NCBI GenBank assembly: GCA_018417955.1
Contig: JACTVC010000007.1
Location: 930,001 to 994,000 of the forward strand
From: Laccaria trichodermophora
Taxonomy: Eukaryota > Basidiomycota > Agaricomycetes > Agaricales > Hydnangiaceae
Length of the DNA stretch: 64,000 nt
Direction: 5' to 3'
Numbering within the stretch: position 1 is the stretch's first letter; each line of letters starts with the position of its first letter. Below are positions 43,355 to 55,349 of the stretch, in pieces. The notes beneath the pieces were generated by a model. It did not search any database, had not been told where the DNA came from, and saw nothing but the letters and a program-made list of their open reading frames with translations. The position numbers and the translations under genes were made by a program.

Positions 43355-44183
43355 GACTGGTAGCTACCACTTACATCATGTACTCCTGAGCTGTACCATA
43401 GGAATTCCTGCTTAGCTGCCACAAATGAAATGAAATGAAATTTCATTCATTCATGGCACCTGTTTCATTCTTGATAATTTATTCTGTTTCATTCATTCCT
43501 GGTGACTATTTCATTCCATCATGGCAACTGTTTCATTCTTTGCTTCATTCTTACTAGGGCAGTTCATTCATTTTTATTTCATTCTTCTCAGGTGCCTATT
43601 TTATTGTTAGAGCTGGGAAAATGATTATGTAATTGATGCAAAATATTTAAGTGCCTTAATTGACAACAGCATGCCTATCTTGTTATGTATTGGAGCCTCA
43701 AATGCAAAAGTACCCCCATATGACCCCCCACACCACTGCAGTAGGGCACAACACACATCAGGCATAATTGTATATCATTTCCTTATTTAGGTGTGTATTA
43801 AAACAATGAAATTGTTGCCTGAAAGAATGAAACAAAGATGAAATAACTGCCTGAAAAGAATGAAATGAAAATTCCACAGCAATGAATGAAAAAAGAAATG
43901 AAACAGTTGCCATGGTGGAATGAAATTAAAAAATGAAACATTCGCCAGGAATGAATGAAACAAAAAAAATTTCATTCTTGTCAGTAGAAATGAAGAAAAA
44001 ATTGAAATGAAATGAAATGAAACAAAAAAATTTTCATTGTCCATGGCAATGAATGAGAATGACTTGGAATGAAACAGGTGCCATGAATGAATGAAAATTT
44101 ATTTCATTTCATTTGTGGCAGCTAAGCAGGAACTTCTATGGTACATGCCAGGTGTTACATGATGTAAATGGCAGCTACTAGTG
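43355..44183. mobile_element. FB-F: 829-bp foldback element nested in G-2
   Basis: GCTCATG outside both ends (43348-43354 and 44184-44190) is a 7-bp target duplication. Ends are GACTGGTAGCTACCAC on the left and, reverse-complemented, CACTAGTAGCTGCC on the right. Arms share CTGCTTAGCTGCCACAAATG and TTTCATTCATTCATGGCACC with FB-A's outer region. It lacks the conserved block, so it is a short derivative. The inner part (43600-43900) is unique A/T-rich DNA. Confidence 0.88.
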
Positions 44184-44847
44184 GCTCATGTCGTTGTTGT
44201 GTTCTGGCCATGGTTGCGCGAATCACGTGGTGGTTGTGGGTTGGTTGTCATCCATCCATGCGTGGTGGTCATGGTCGTGGCTTGGTCGTCGTCCATTGTC
44301 ATCGTGGGTTGTTGTTGTCGCGTCATGCTGTGTCGTTGTTGTTGCGTTGCCATATGTTGGTGGTGTGTTGTATGGTTGCCACGTCGCCAACAGCGATGTG
44401 GCCTCTGCATTCGGCATGAAAGAGGGAAATGAGAGGGGGGCGTGTACTCACTTTCGATGATGTGGCACATCAATGGTCCCTCTGGACGTGCCACGTCATC
44501 TTCACTACCTGCCGTCGATGTGGCAGGCACTCGTTCGGCTACTGGGGGTGGTGACGTGGTGTTGGCACATTGTTGCTGTTGTCATTTGCATGTGCTGAGG
44601 TTGGTGTGGGGTTGACGTCGGTAGTGGGCAGTGGTGGCCATCAGCCGAGGCTGTAGTTTATGACCAACCTAACCTGCATTCTTGCACTTTGCCTTTTTTC
44701 GTGAGGAGTGCATTTTTGCATGTGGCCAAATGGCAAAAGTTTCTGCATCCTCAATCCACCAAAAGAATGCTGCCAAAAATTAAAAAAAGCACTGTACAAT
44801 AACCCTAGTCTAGGTTTTATTTTATTTTATTTTCAATCTGTACTATT

Positions 44848-45190
44848 TTGGGATCTAGAATGTTTGTGATTTGTAACAAGTCTAAATATAGCTCAAATAT
44901 GTTTCATGATTGAAAATTCTCAGAAATGGTACATCCTGGATCACCATTTATGACTGGTATGTTTTCCTATATTCCGTGTATGTTTTGTATGCCTAAAGAA
45001 CATCCAAATATGTTTTTTCTTGGGATCCAGAATGTTTGTCATTTATCAGAAATCCAAATATAGCTCAGATATGTTTTATGTTTTAAAAATCTCAACACTG
45101 GTACTTTCTGAAACAGCATTGATGACTGGTATATTTTCCTGTATTCTCTGTATGTTTTTCTTGTAAAAAGAGCATCCACATATGTTTTTT
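44848..45190 (+). repeat. Diverged two-copy direct repeat, ~165 bp
   Basis: Both copies run from TTGGGATCYAGAATGTTTGT through AAATATAGCTCARATATGTTT and TGACTGGTATRTTTTCC to CATCCAMATATGTTTTTTC. The surrounding 44640-46085 has no supportable gene; an AATAACCCTAGTCTAGG motif at about 44806 resembles one at 13762 in the retrotransposon tail and hints at an LTR fragment. Confidence 0.7.
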
Positions 45191-46085
45191 CCATGTCAAA
45201 ATACCTCAGAAGAAGCTCCATTTCACCAGAATATTCTGATTGTGATGATTCTCATTTTCCTCCATCAAATTTTGTGTTACAGCTACTCAAAGCTATCAGG
45301 TGGTGTAGAAATATATTTCCGATTTTTTCAAAAAAATTCTGCCTCAATCAGAGGTGTAGAGATGATGGATGCGCAAGTCATGTTTCAGATGACCTTTTGA
45401 GGTAACAAACAACCAACAATAAAGGTAGCTTAAACATGAAAGTGTGCTTTGGAGGGTAACATTTAAATTATTGATGGAATTGCCTTCACATTTCTTCAAT
45501 TACAATTGGTTTCTACCATATAGTATGTATTTTGTACTCCAATTCAGCAGCTTTTCAGATGGATGGCTCGGGTCCCAGTTGGATGACGTTGCCAAAGGCA
45601 TTGCCACATAAGTACAAACAGTTGCTTACAAGTGCCTCAATCTTCAAAAAGCACAGTTATTCATCCCCTACACTTGTATTTGATAAAACATACACATGTT
45701 GGTACTTTAAAGTAGAACATAGCCCAATTTTTCATTTTTTGTGTTCATGGCGCCTTTGCAAGGGATGGATGCCACATAATGAACTTGGATGACAGGTTTG
45801 AAGCTGTAGACAAACAGATGCAAACCTTTCAAAAACATTGACATCGGAAAAACAACTGAAATTGAGCAAGGAGAAGAAGGGAACATGACTCTGACATTGG
45901 TAATATATCTCACTATGTTTAATTTACAACCTTGGACTTGCCCTAATATCAGAAGTTGGCTAAATGTTGTAGAGAGAGGCATATCTCTGTCCTTAAAGGT
46001 CAAAAACATACCATTCCAGCAACTTGTAAACTAATTCATGCCAGCTATAGCCTCCCAGCATCCAGAGCATAAGTGAAAGAATATT

Positions 46086-46513
46086 TAGTGATGGGCAGGG
46101 GTCAGGCTGGGGTTTGGCGGGTTTTCGGCGGGTTTTGACTTGATAGGCATGTAGGGGGACGTTCCCTGTAAATTTAGCAATTTTTTTTAAGGGAATCGGA
46201 GCAGAAATGAGGTAGCTACATCCTTGCCAAGTTTGAAATCCACAGCTCAAGTTTTAATGTCACACTGTGGGCATTGGTGTCACGGGTTTTGATCAAGCCA
46301 AACCCGTGCCATTTTGGGCAATCATTTGTCACGTTGTGACATTAAAATTCAAGCTATGGACTTCAAACTTGGCAAGGATGTAGCTACCTCATTTCTGCTC
46401 CGATTCCCTTAAAAAAAATTGCCAAATTTACAGGGGATGTCCCCCTACATGCCTATCAAGTCAAAACCCACCGAAAACCCGCCAAACCCCAGCCTGACCC
46501 CTGCCCATCACTA
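46086..46513. mobile_element. 428-bp hAT-type palindromic MITE
   Basis: AGAATATT stands on both sides (46078-46085 and 46514-46521), an 8-bp target duplication. The element opens TAGTGATGGGCAGGGGTCAG and closes with its inverse. The arms are near-perfect inverted repeats of about 185 bp around a short centre at about 46270-46330. TAGTGATGGG-type ends with 8-bp duplications fit hAT MITEs. The following 46522-47060 holds no gene. Confidence 0.9.
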
Positions 46514-47064
46514 AGAATATTGGGACAGGCAGTGTCAGATTTTATGTGAAAGAACACAGCTGAAGGCTTGTTCCCATTTTTCAATTGTTAGGAGGGTTTC
46601 AAAACATAGAATTGTGTTGGAAGTCTTGCTCTGCTTGCTTAGTTTTTTTGGGAATCAGATTTACCCCTTCCTAACTACAGGCGGATGTTCATATAATATT
46701 TGTGAGGTCTGGATTCAGATTGATAATGAAAGATTTGTTGTGAAAGTGACTAAATAGGGTGTATTTCTTCTGATTTAAACTATACTGTGTCTACTGAAAC
46801 TATCTAATGGCCATGGAATTTACATAGAAACATCCAGAATGAAAAACTGAATGGATTCACAAAATTTCATGGAAATGAGAGGATTGTGGGGATACAGGTA
46901 ATGGGATAGGTGTAGAGGGGTCACAATAAAGCAACTGAAAGTTCAAGTGCAACTCAGGTGCAGATTGAAATTCTTCTGACTTTTACTCCCTACCCAGTAA
47001 ATACATGGTACTACCTATCTCAAATGCTAGTCCTACTCCCTAGAACCTCAAAATTCCTTTTTCC

Positions 47065-47815
47065 ATATTTTTCCCCCCTCAGTAACGAGTGCGCACAACA
47101 CTCCTTCAATGCTTGGGAAATGCCGAGCACTGTTGATGGGTGGTTGCCAGTGAGCAGCCATGTCGACGCCTCTACTTATCCTTCGTTCCGCAACTTGTCT
47201 TAGGGTGGTACGTCAACTTACTCCATCCTTCCGTTCGACATGACAACTGACTCGCTATTAGAACTCTCACCTTGCTCTCACCCACAACCACCACAGCAAT
47301 TGCCAACGACGTGGCAGCCAACCGAAAGACAACACACGTCGACTCTGGCAAGATGACCACGTTGATTCAACATGATGCACGTCGACTCGGCATGGCACAC
47401 GTCAACATGACACACGTCGACTCGACACAACGATGACGATGCGACACGTCAACGGTCCCCACTGGACGTGCTGCATCATCTGACAGTGACGACACTCAAC
47501 GTTGTCACTTTGTCCAGCCGTTCTCGTCTGTGCCAACAAAGGTGAGCACCTCTCTCCTGTCAAATACAGAATACAGGGTGCCACGTCGCTGTCAGCGACA
47601 TGGCAACCAAGGTCTCAATCAGACGACCACCTCACTGTGTCCACAGGCAGATACCCTCAATTGAAACTCAAGGCAGGTCCGCGACCACAAATCCGAATTG
47701 CCCACATCCCACATCACCTCTGGGGGAGTCCAACACCTCATGCCCATCGCCAGCACCAACCTATCCCACTATTCCCATACAAGCTGCCACGTCACTGACA
47801 GCAATGTGGTGGTAA
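47065..47815 (+). mobile_element. G-family triplet-tract fragment
   Basis: ACACGTCGAC, ACGACGTGGCA and CGACAACG-rich sequence with two copies of the family hairpin (47581-47603 CCACGTCGCTGTCAGCGACA and about 47788). GGAATTCC arms and termini are absent. It abuts the end of the Tc1 relic. Confidence 0.55.
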
Positions 47816-47817
47816 AC

Positions 47818-48897
47818 CTCATAAACCCACTGAGGCAGTGAGGCATACAAATTTTCAATGAATGATGGCTCAATCTGGTACCACTCCTCCTGCAATGCAA
47901 TCCATAAATCACTGTCTGATCGGGGTAGTGGGTTTCATGCTCACACTCAATGGTCTAGATGGTCCCAAAGATTCTCAATGATATTGATATCTGGGCTATT
48001 GGCTGGCCAAGGAAGCAAATCCACCTTGTTTTGGTGAAACCAGGCTTGAACAACCTTCGCTGTGTGCTTTGGATCATTGTCCTGCTGGAAGTAGTAGTCA
48101 TGAAAATCTAGGTGAAAGTCTTTGAAGGTACCCAAGACATCATCCTTCAATATCTCGCAGTATAGCTCCTTGTTGGGGTTTCCTTCTATCTCAACGATTC
48201 ATCCAACACCTTGTGCCGTGATCATTCCCCATACCATAACCTTCCCACCACCATGCTTCACCCTCTTCTTGGTATACTGTGGATCTAAGTGCTCTCCAGG
48301 CCTCCTCCAGCACCACTCCATGCCATCAGATCCAAAAATTCAGAAATTTGATTCATCAGAGAAGCAAACTGCCCTCCAATTCTCCACAGTCCAATCTTAG
48401 TGATCCTCAGCCTAGCTCTTTCACATGTGCAGGTTCTTGTGGGAGATGAATGGGACTGTGTGTCTGATATGAGGTTTAAGACCTTCTCTCCTAGGTGCCA
48501 GTTTAATGGTATCCACAGAAATGTTCAGGAAATACTGGTGCTGGAGGTCTGAAGCATCGTGAGCCATCTGATTTGACAGGTGTCAGCAAGCAACTCGCAC
48601 ATCTTGAGGTGTGAGCTTTTGTGGGCGGCCCATTGAATGTCCAACATCATAGTAGTTCTCCTTCTCTCTGTATTTCTTGACGATCCGGAGAATTTGACAG
48701 TCAGAGAGATCATGGTGGCCAGTCAAAGCACCTCGGATCTCATTGTTGGAGAATCCTGCTGCCTTCATTGTGAAAATCTTTGCATGTTTGGTGGGAGTGG
48801 TATTTGGAACCATGAAGGGTATGTAAGCATAGGCTGATGTGAAGTGTTCACTCTGAACTTCTTGCATAGCTGAAGCCAAGAGGGAAGGAGGAGGCAA
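47818..48897 (-). pseudogene. Tc1/mariner-family transposase, inactivated
   Basis: On the minus strand an N-terminal helix-turn-helix region (about 48870-48590, ending GHSMGRPQKLTPQDVRVAC) is followed by the DDE domain. Catalytic positions are visible: Asp in VCFSDESNF (about 48350), Asp in YYFQQDNDPKHTA (about 48080) and Glu in INIIENLWDHL (about 47970). The C-terminal WIALQEEWYQIEPSFIENLY block reaches about 47850. In-frame stops interrupt it (after SDESNF, after ITAQGVG and after DHLDH), plus frame changes between the N- and C-terminal parts. No inverted termini were found; the left side ends against G-family DNA. Length and order are otherwise normal for a Tc1 enzyme. Confidence 0.85.
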
Positions 48898-48899
48898 GA

Positions 48900-49720
48900 A
48901 TGGGTGGATCTGGGATCAACACCCATGAGTGAGCAATGAGCAGTTACAAGATACTCAGCTGGCCCAACATGATTATGCATACTGTAGGAAGTACAGATAT
49001 ACAAAGCACTACATGTAGTGCAAGAGGATGGCAAGACTGCTGACAAGATGGTGGTTCAAGACAAAAGATCAATATATTATGTAAGATATCCAAATCTAGC
49101 TATATACCACTGTTTGACTATGGCCTCTGGGCATTCCCTTCCAATCCTATATCACAGCTGAGTGGTTTAGAGGTGCAGTTTTTGGCAGAAGTGATGATTT
49201 GATGTTGACGCATTTGATATCTCACGTGTCACGAGTCACACTCACAGCACTCATCAATCTGTTGCACCTACCCCACCACCATACCCAAATTTTTGGTGGG
49301 ATGTGTACTCAAGATACTCACCTCCATTTTACTCACCAATTATTTCTAGAAAGAGTTTATATTTGTGAAGGTAACCAGGATTTTTCATTAAAAAAGCTAT
49401 CAGACAATCTTTTTACCAAGGTAGTGTAAGTCCATGGATTGAGGGCTTGATTGACGTAAGGTCATCGGTAGAATATTTGATAGGTAAGCTGAAGGGTGGT
49501 GGTGCTGCAGGGTGGACAATGTTCCAACATGTTTTTCAGAGATGTCTGCCATGAATGTTCATCTATGATCAACAAATACTCACCTAGTCCAACTGTATCC
49601 TGGAACATAAAAATTGAGTCATAAGATTACACACAGGCACTTAGGAATGTGCTTAGCCATTCTCTACCATCCTGAATTTGTAAAATGTTTGTTTGTCAAG
49701 GACGAACATGCATGCACAGT
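48900..49720 (+). other. Intergenic tract, no gene recognised
   Basis: There is only scattered short ORFs. An AGCTGAGTGGTTTAGAG motif at about 49157 resembles a tRNA A box but no tRNA fold follows. CACCACC/GGTGGGATG inverted bits occur near 49270-49300. Confidence 0.5.
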
Positions 49721-49974
49721 GCCCAGTACTTTACAGTGCCCCACCCATTCCTGCAGGAATCCTCAGAAATGGGACCGGAATCCACAGGAATGGGACCAGA
49801 ATCCACAGGAATGGGGCCAGAATACAACAGATACAACACCTTTTCTTTGTGCTAGATACATTCACACTAATATACACTTCTTCACACTGACTTAAAAGGA
49901 AATCAACACTTTCTTATAAAATTTATATATTCAAACTCAAATATACATCTAATTTACTATTTTCTAAGTTAAAT

Positions 49975-50160
49975 GAAGGGGCAGGAAGAAAGGGGGGGGG
50001 GGAGAGGAAGGGAGGGAGAGGAAGGAAGGGAGGGAGAGGAAGGAAGGAAGGAAGGGAGGGAGGAAGGGGGGAGGAAGGAAGGGAGGAAGGAGGGAAGGGG
50101 GGAGGAAGGAAGGAAGGGGGGAGGAAGGGAGGGACAGAGAGTGGTATGGGGGTGTGATCA
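49975..50160 (-). repeat. Purine tract of GGAAGGAAGGGAGG units
   Basis: About 185 nt of nearly pure A/G with a G10 run near 49993. This is the complementary view of the pyrimidine tract in other G elements. ORFs on both strands here are compositional artefacts. Confidence 0.9.
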
Positions 50161-50849
50161 ATGTGATCAGCATAGGAAAGGGGGAGGAAGGAAGGGAGGA
50201 GGGACAGGCAATGGTGTGGGGCAGGCCCTGGGGAGGGGATGGAGGGGGAGAGAGTGGTGGGAACTAATAAAGGAGAAGGGGGTAGTGCTGGGCCTCGTCG
50301 TCCATCGTCATCATCATCCTGGGTCATTGTGTGGTCATCGTCACGCTGTCATCGTCGCGTTGTCGTCGTCACGTGGTTGTCAACGTGTTGTTGTTGTTGC
50401 ATTGTTGTTGTTTTGTGACATGGCGTTGTGGCGTGCATGGTTGTTGTGGGCGCTCGTGGATGGTGGTGGGTTTGTTGTGTTGTCGTTGTTGCATTGTCGT
50501 CGTTGTGACGTGGCGTTGCGGCATTTGCGTGGTCATCGTGGTGGGTGCTCGTGGATCGTGGTGGTGTTGTTGTTGTTGTCCGTTCACTAGTGGCTACCAC
50601 TTTCTATCATATAACCCAGGCTTAAGCCTAGAGACCCAAATCTATAACACTGAGATTTTTATGAAAGGCATTTCAATACATGAGCCTAAGCCTTTCAATC
50701 ATTAAATTGCCTGGGATTTCTGATAAAACATGAGAAATTCTCTATGGGCATTTCATAAGTCTGTCCAGCCATCTCAATGATCATTTCATTGATATTTCAT
50801 TGTGATTTTTCAATAGATACCTGGTATCTTTCATTGGAAAATTTCATTG

Positions 50850-51380
50850 ATACCTTAGAATATTTCATTGCGATTTTTCAAATGTATTTCTGGGCATTGC
50901 ATTATGATTTTTCAAATGTATCCCTGGGCATTTCATTGCGATTTTCTAAATGTATCCCTGGATATTTCATTGCGATTTTTCAAATGTATTTCTGGGCATT
51001 TCATTATGATTTTTCAAATGTATCCCTGGGCTTTTCATTGCTATTTTTCAAATGTATCCTCAGGCATTTCATTGCGATTTTCTAAATGTATCCCTTGATA
51101 TTTCATTGTGATTTTTCAAATGTATTCCTGGATATTTCACTGCTATTTTTCAAATGTATCCCTGAGCATTTCATTGCGGTTTTTTAAATGTATCCCTGGG
51201 CATTTCATGGCTTTTTTTCAAATCTATCCTTGGGCATTTCATTGTGATTTTTCAAATGTAACCCCAGATATTTCATTGTGATTTTTTAAATCTATCCTTG
51301 GATATTTTATTGCGATTTTTCAAATGTAACCCTGGATATTTCATTGTGATTTTTCAAATGTAGCTCTGGGTATTTCACTG
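50850..51380 (+). repeat. Tandem array of ~33-bp units TTTCATTGCGATTTTTCAAA
   Basis: About sixteen units read GGNATTTCATTGCGATTTTTCAAATGTATCCCT with small changes. A related array (ATTTCATTCTGAATTTCATA with TTTATCCCCAC) occurs inverted at 55985-56180 in FB-D. Predicted small proteins across it are repeat translations. Confidence 0.9.
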
Positions 51381-52264
51381 TTCTAAAAATAGCCAGGAAA
51401 TGAGAGCTAAAAATAGGAATGGTGTATAGGATGTCAGGTACTGCTTTCAGGGTCTACAGTATATATATAAAAGAGGAAATATGATTGGATATGACCAAAA
51501 AGTGGAGAAATCAAGATAAGAATGACAATACAACTAGGGGTCCATGCAATGGGTCTCTGGTAGAGTGGTCACATGACCAATTTCTTAAAATGGTCAAAAA
51601 TCCAAAGTTGTAGCCCTGCTTTGTAGCTTCCAGAATCTGTTTGAATTATGTTCTAAAGTTTACCTGTTGTGGAGATATGAGGTAAAAGATTTTTCTTACC
51701 ACCGCATTTTTTTTTGTTTTTTGCATTTTTCTCCATGAAAACACCACCAAACAACATGATTTCAACACATTTAGAAAACTAATAGATGGGGCTACAATAG
51801 TTGTGTTGTGGGAAAGTTGACCCCAAGGCATATACCCTAAATGGGAAATTAACTCTGACTGACTACAAAATGTACTAATGGACTAGAAAACATAACAAAA
51901 GACTACAAAAGTCAGACATAGACTACAAAATTTACTGATGTCTGCCTTTTTCACTACAAAAGTGTGTAGTGTCCGCTTTTTTCACTACAAAAGTTTGTAA
52001 TGTCCACTTTTTGAGACTACAAAAGTTTGTAATGTCCGCTTTTTGAGACTACAAAAGTGTGTAGTGTCCACTTTTTTCACTACAAAAGTTTGTAATGTCT
52101 GCTTTTTGAGACTACAAAAGTGTGTAGTGTCCGCTTTTTCCACTACAAAAGTTTGTACTGTCCATTGAGACTACAAAAATTTGTAATGTCCGCTTTTTTC
52201 ACTACAAAAGTTTGTTGTCTGCTTTTCTGACATTGAGTTTGTTTGAAGTGTTCTTGACTATGTA

Positions 52265-52941
52265 CAGTGACTAGGCAAAAGTCTTGCACCACACAAATAA
52301 TTCTATATCCTCTCCAAGTTCAAAGAAATGGTTACCATATATATATGGTAATATACATATAATCTATATATATCTTTGACATAAATATGAGATCTGGATC
52401 TCATGCTCTGCTCCATGTAGGAAAAAATGAAAAAATGGGGTTTTGAGAGTTTTACAGATACTTCATGTGAGGGTCTAAAAAAATGTGAAGAATTAAGTAC
52501 TTGCTAACTCAAGTATACAGCACTTTGAATCATATCAATTGGATTGGCGGTTTTTGAGATATAGGTGTAAGAAAAGGGCTTATTTTGGTCAAATGTGGTG
52601 AAATATGGACTATTTGACCAAAACAAGCTCTTTTCTTACACCTATATCTCAACAACCACTAATCCAATTGATATGATTCAAAGTGCTGTATACTTGAGTT
52701 AGCAAGTACTTAATTCTTCACATTTTTCTAGACCCTTACATGAAGTATCTGTAAAACTCTCAAAACCCCATTTTTTCATTTTTTCCTACATGGAGCAGAG
52801 CATGAGATCCAGATCTCATATTTATGTCAAAGATATATATAGATTATATGTATATTACCATATATATATGGTAACCATTTCTTTGAACTTGGAGAGGATA
52901 TAGAATTATTTGTGTGGTGCAAGACTTTTGCCTAGTCACTG
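52265..52941. mobile_element. 677-bp palindromic Tc1/mariner MITE
   Basis: It starts CAGTGACTAGGCAAAAGTCT and ends with its inverse, flanked on each side by TA (52263-52264 and 52942-52943), the Tc1/mariner target signature. The arms are near-perfect inverted repeats of about 320 bp; the centre is near 52600. It carries no coding sequence. It interrupts FB-C close to its right tip and is therefore younger than FB-C. Confidence 0.92.
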
Positions 52942-53237
52942 TATATGATAAAAGTGGTAGCTGGCGGTGGTTGTTGCTGTTTGTTGCTGGGTGGTTGTTG
53001 CCGTTGTGGAGTCGTTGGCGTCGTTGGCGTGGGTCGGCATGTTGTTGTTGGTTTATCGTGGCTGTCGTGGGGGTGGGGGAGAGGATGGTTGTTGGTGTTG
53101 GAAAGGCATGGTGTTGCATTTGTTTGGTAACAAAAGTAAAACAAACAAACAAATGACTGGATTCCGTTGCATTCCGTTCCTGGCAATCCTGCGGAACATT
53201 CCGGTGTCAATTCCGGAATGCCATAATTCCACCGGAA

Positions 53238-55349
53238 CACTTCAGTCACCCACTGACAACTGACTATTAGTCTTGCAAACTCCATGAATACTACGGGACT
53301 AAATGTCAGGGTGTATATCTATATTGTATATATTCTGGGCTTGTATATTTCCACTTTTACCTAAATATATTTTGTTGTCCAGTGTCACACTAAATATATT
53401 TCTAGTGTGTCACACACCCCAAAATATATTTCCTCATTGGAATGGACTCCAAATATATTTCCTATGGCTGGACCCTGAATTGTGACTGTCACAATGTAGA
53501 AATATATTTCTTGTCTGGGATGGACTTGGGATATATTTTGAAGCTAGGGTTGACTAAGGATATATATTTTCAGCCACAAGGGGTGTCTGGGGTCCTATAT
53601 TTAAGAGAAAAACTTGGGACTTTTTTAATATAGGGGATAGGGTATTTACCTATTATTTTGTAGGCAGAATACCCTCATTGGGATGTTTGTTGACAGATAT
53701 TTACTAGGGTTTGACCCATGTGTAGTATATGCATTGATGTGCACACTATTTCCTAATTGGGAAAAGTGTTACACTTTTTTCTGCCACACCTGATGTCAGG
53801 CACAGTGTGCATTTGGGTGGGTAACTGTTTCCCATGCTTTTTGGGCCAGAAGAGTTAATGGCTAGCATGGTGTGGTCATTGTTAATGATGATGTGCGCAC
53901 TATTTCCTAATTGGGCGACTTCCTAATTGGGAAAAGCATTACACTTTTTTCTGACAGACCTGATGTCAGGCACAGTGCACATTTAGGTTGGGAACTGTTT
54001 CCCATGCTTTTTGGGCCAGAAGAGTTAATGGCTAGCATGGTGTGGTCATTGTTAATGACGATGTGTGCACTATTTCCTGATTGGGCCATTTCCTAATTAA
54101 AAAAAGCATTACACTTTTTTCTGACACATTTGATGTCAGGCACAGTGCGCATTTGGGTGGCGAATTATTTCCCACGCTTTTTGGGCCAGAAGAGTTAATG
54201 GCTAGCAGGGTGTTGTCCTTGTTAATGACGATGTTCGCATATTTCCAATGTGTAGTGTCTGCTTCTTTGATTAAACAACTATGTAGTGTTTGCTTTGTTC
54301 ATTAGAACATTGTGTACTGTCCGATTTTTTCATTAAAACACTTTGCAGTGTCTGCTTTGTTCATTAGAAAATTGTGTAGTGGCTGCTTGTTTTCATTACA
54401 ATACTTTGTAGTGTCCGCTTTATTCATTGGAAAATTGTGTAGTGTCCGCTTTTTTCATTACAACACTGTGTAGTGTCTGCTTTATTCATTAGAAAACTGT
54501 GTAGTGTCCGCTTTTTTCATTAGAAATGTGTGCAGTGTCCAATTCTTTCATTACAAAACTTTGTGGTTTGCCTTTCTGATATCGGAAAACAGATCCCAAC
54601 CTAAATGCACACTGTGCCTGACATCAGGTCTGTCAGAAAAAAGTGTAATGCTTTTCCCAATTAGGAAGTCGCCCAATTAGGAAATAGTGCGCACATCATC
54701 ATTAACAATGACCACACCATGCTAGCCATTAACTCTTCTGGCCCAAAAAGCATGGGAAACAGTTACCCACCCAAATGCACACTGTGCCTGACATCAGGTG
54801 TGGCAGAAAAAAGTGTAACACTTTTCCCAATTAGGAAATAGTGTGCACATCAATGCATATACTACACATGGGTCAAACCCTAGTAAATATCTGTCAACAA
54901 ACATCCCAATGAGGGTATTCTGCCTACAAAATAATAGGTAAATACCCTATCCCCTATATTAAAAAAGTCCCAAGTTTTTCTCTTAAATATAGGACCCCAG
55001 ACACCCCTTGTGGCTGAAAATATATATCCTTAGTCAACCCTAGCTTCAAAATATATCCCAAGTCCATCCCAGACAAGAAATATATTTCTACATTGTGACA
55101 GTCACAATTCAGGGTCCAGCCATAGGAAATATATTTGGAGTCCATTCCAATGAGGAAATATATTTTGGGGTGTGTGACACACTAGAAATATATTTAGTGT
55201 GACACTGGACAACAAAATATATTTAGGTAAAAGTGGAAATATACAAGCCCAGAATATATACAATATAGATATACACCCTGACATGTAGTCCTGTAGTATT
55301 CATGGAGTTTGCAAGACTAATAGTCAGTTGTCAGTGGGTAACTGAAGTG
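53238..55349. mobile_element. FB-E: 2.1-kb palindromic foldback element nested in a G-3 arm
   Basis: ACCGGAA lies outside both ends (53231-53237 and 55350-55356), a 7-bp target duplication. The tips are CACTTCAGTCACCCACTGAC and the inverse of CACTTCAGTTACCCACTGAC. Arms run about 53238-54000 and 54600-55349 and share AAATATATTT-rich segments and CATTACACTTTTTTCTGACA. Near 53755-54240 a segment of about 150 bp with TTTTTGGGCCAGAAGAGTTA repeats three times; 54245-54560 is a TGTAGTGTCTGCTTT array. Different tip sequence but equal duplication length place it as a divergent FB lineage. Confidence 0.9.
53755..54240 (+). repeat. Three tandem ~150-bp units in FB-E
   Basis: Each unit runs from ATTTCCTAATTGGG through CATTACACTTTTTTCTGACA, GATGTCAGGCACAGTG and TTTTTGGGCCAGAAGAGTTA to TGGTGTGGTCATTGTTAATG. 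One to one and a half inverted copies lie in the right arm at about 54590-54850, so the arms are unequal here. Confidence 0.85.

Larger units (their letters stand above)
42614..44640 (-). mobile_element. G-2: G-family element fragment carrying FB-F
   Basis: The left end, CTGTACTTTACCATCCCACA, differs by one base from the CAGTACTT-type end of G-1 and leads into a GGAATTCC-rich arm (42640-42755). A purine tract of GGGAGGGAGGGTATGGTGGGGAGT units (42903-43085) and a GTC/GTTG-triplet tract (43110-43350 and 44184-44600) follow, i.e. the G architecture in reverse orientation. FB-F interrupts the triplet tract. The opposite terminus was not found, so it is truncated on the right. Confidence 0.65.
50585..52964 (+). 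mobile_element. FB-C: one-armed foldback-family element nested in G-3
   Basis: It starts CACTAGTGGCTACCACTTTC after the triplet tract and ends in ATGATAAAAGTGGTAGCT, the inverse of the family tip, before the triplet tract resumes. Inside are a ~33-bp repeat array (50850-51380), the conserved block (51535-51840) and ACTACAAAAG/TTTGTAGT units (51850-52210). Only one long arm is present; the right arm is reduced to the last ~20 bp. A mariner-type MITE (52265-52941) lies near the right end. No target duplication is preserved, probably because the right tip is lost. Confidence 0.75.

Noticed and set aside
42895..43446. 183-codon minus-strand ORF in G-2/FB-F
   Set aside because: Crosses from the FB-F insertion through the triplet tract into the purine minisatellite; it is not a unit of evolution.
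44168..44530. Four overlapping ORFs of 83-114 codons after FB-F
   Set aside because: Frames of the GTC/GTTG triplet tract of G-2.
49140..49260. tRNA-like A box (AGCTGAGTGG) suggesting a tRNA or tRNA-derived SINE
   Set aside because: No convincing B box or cloverleaf pairing can be drawn; at most a decayed relic.
49923..50590. 134- and 205-codon ORFs in the purine tract and triplets of G-3
   Set aside because: Low-complexity translations on both strands.
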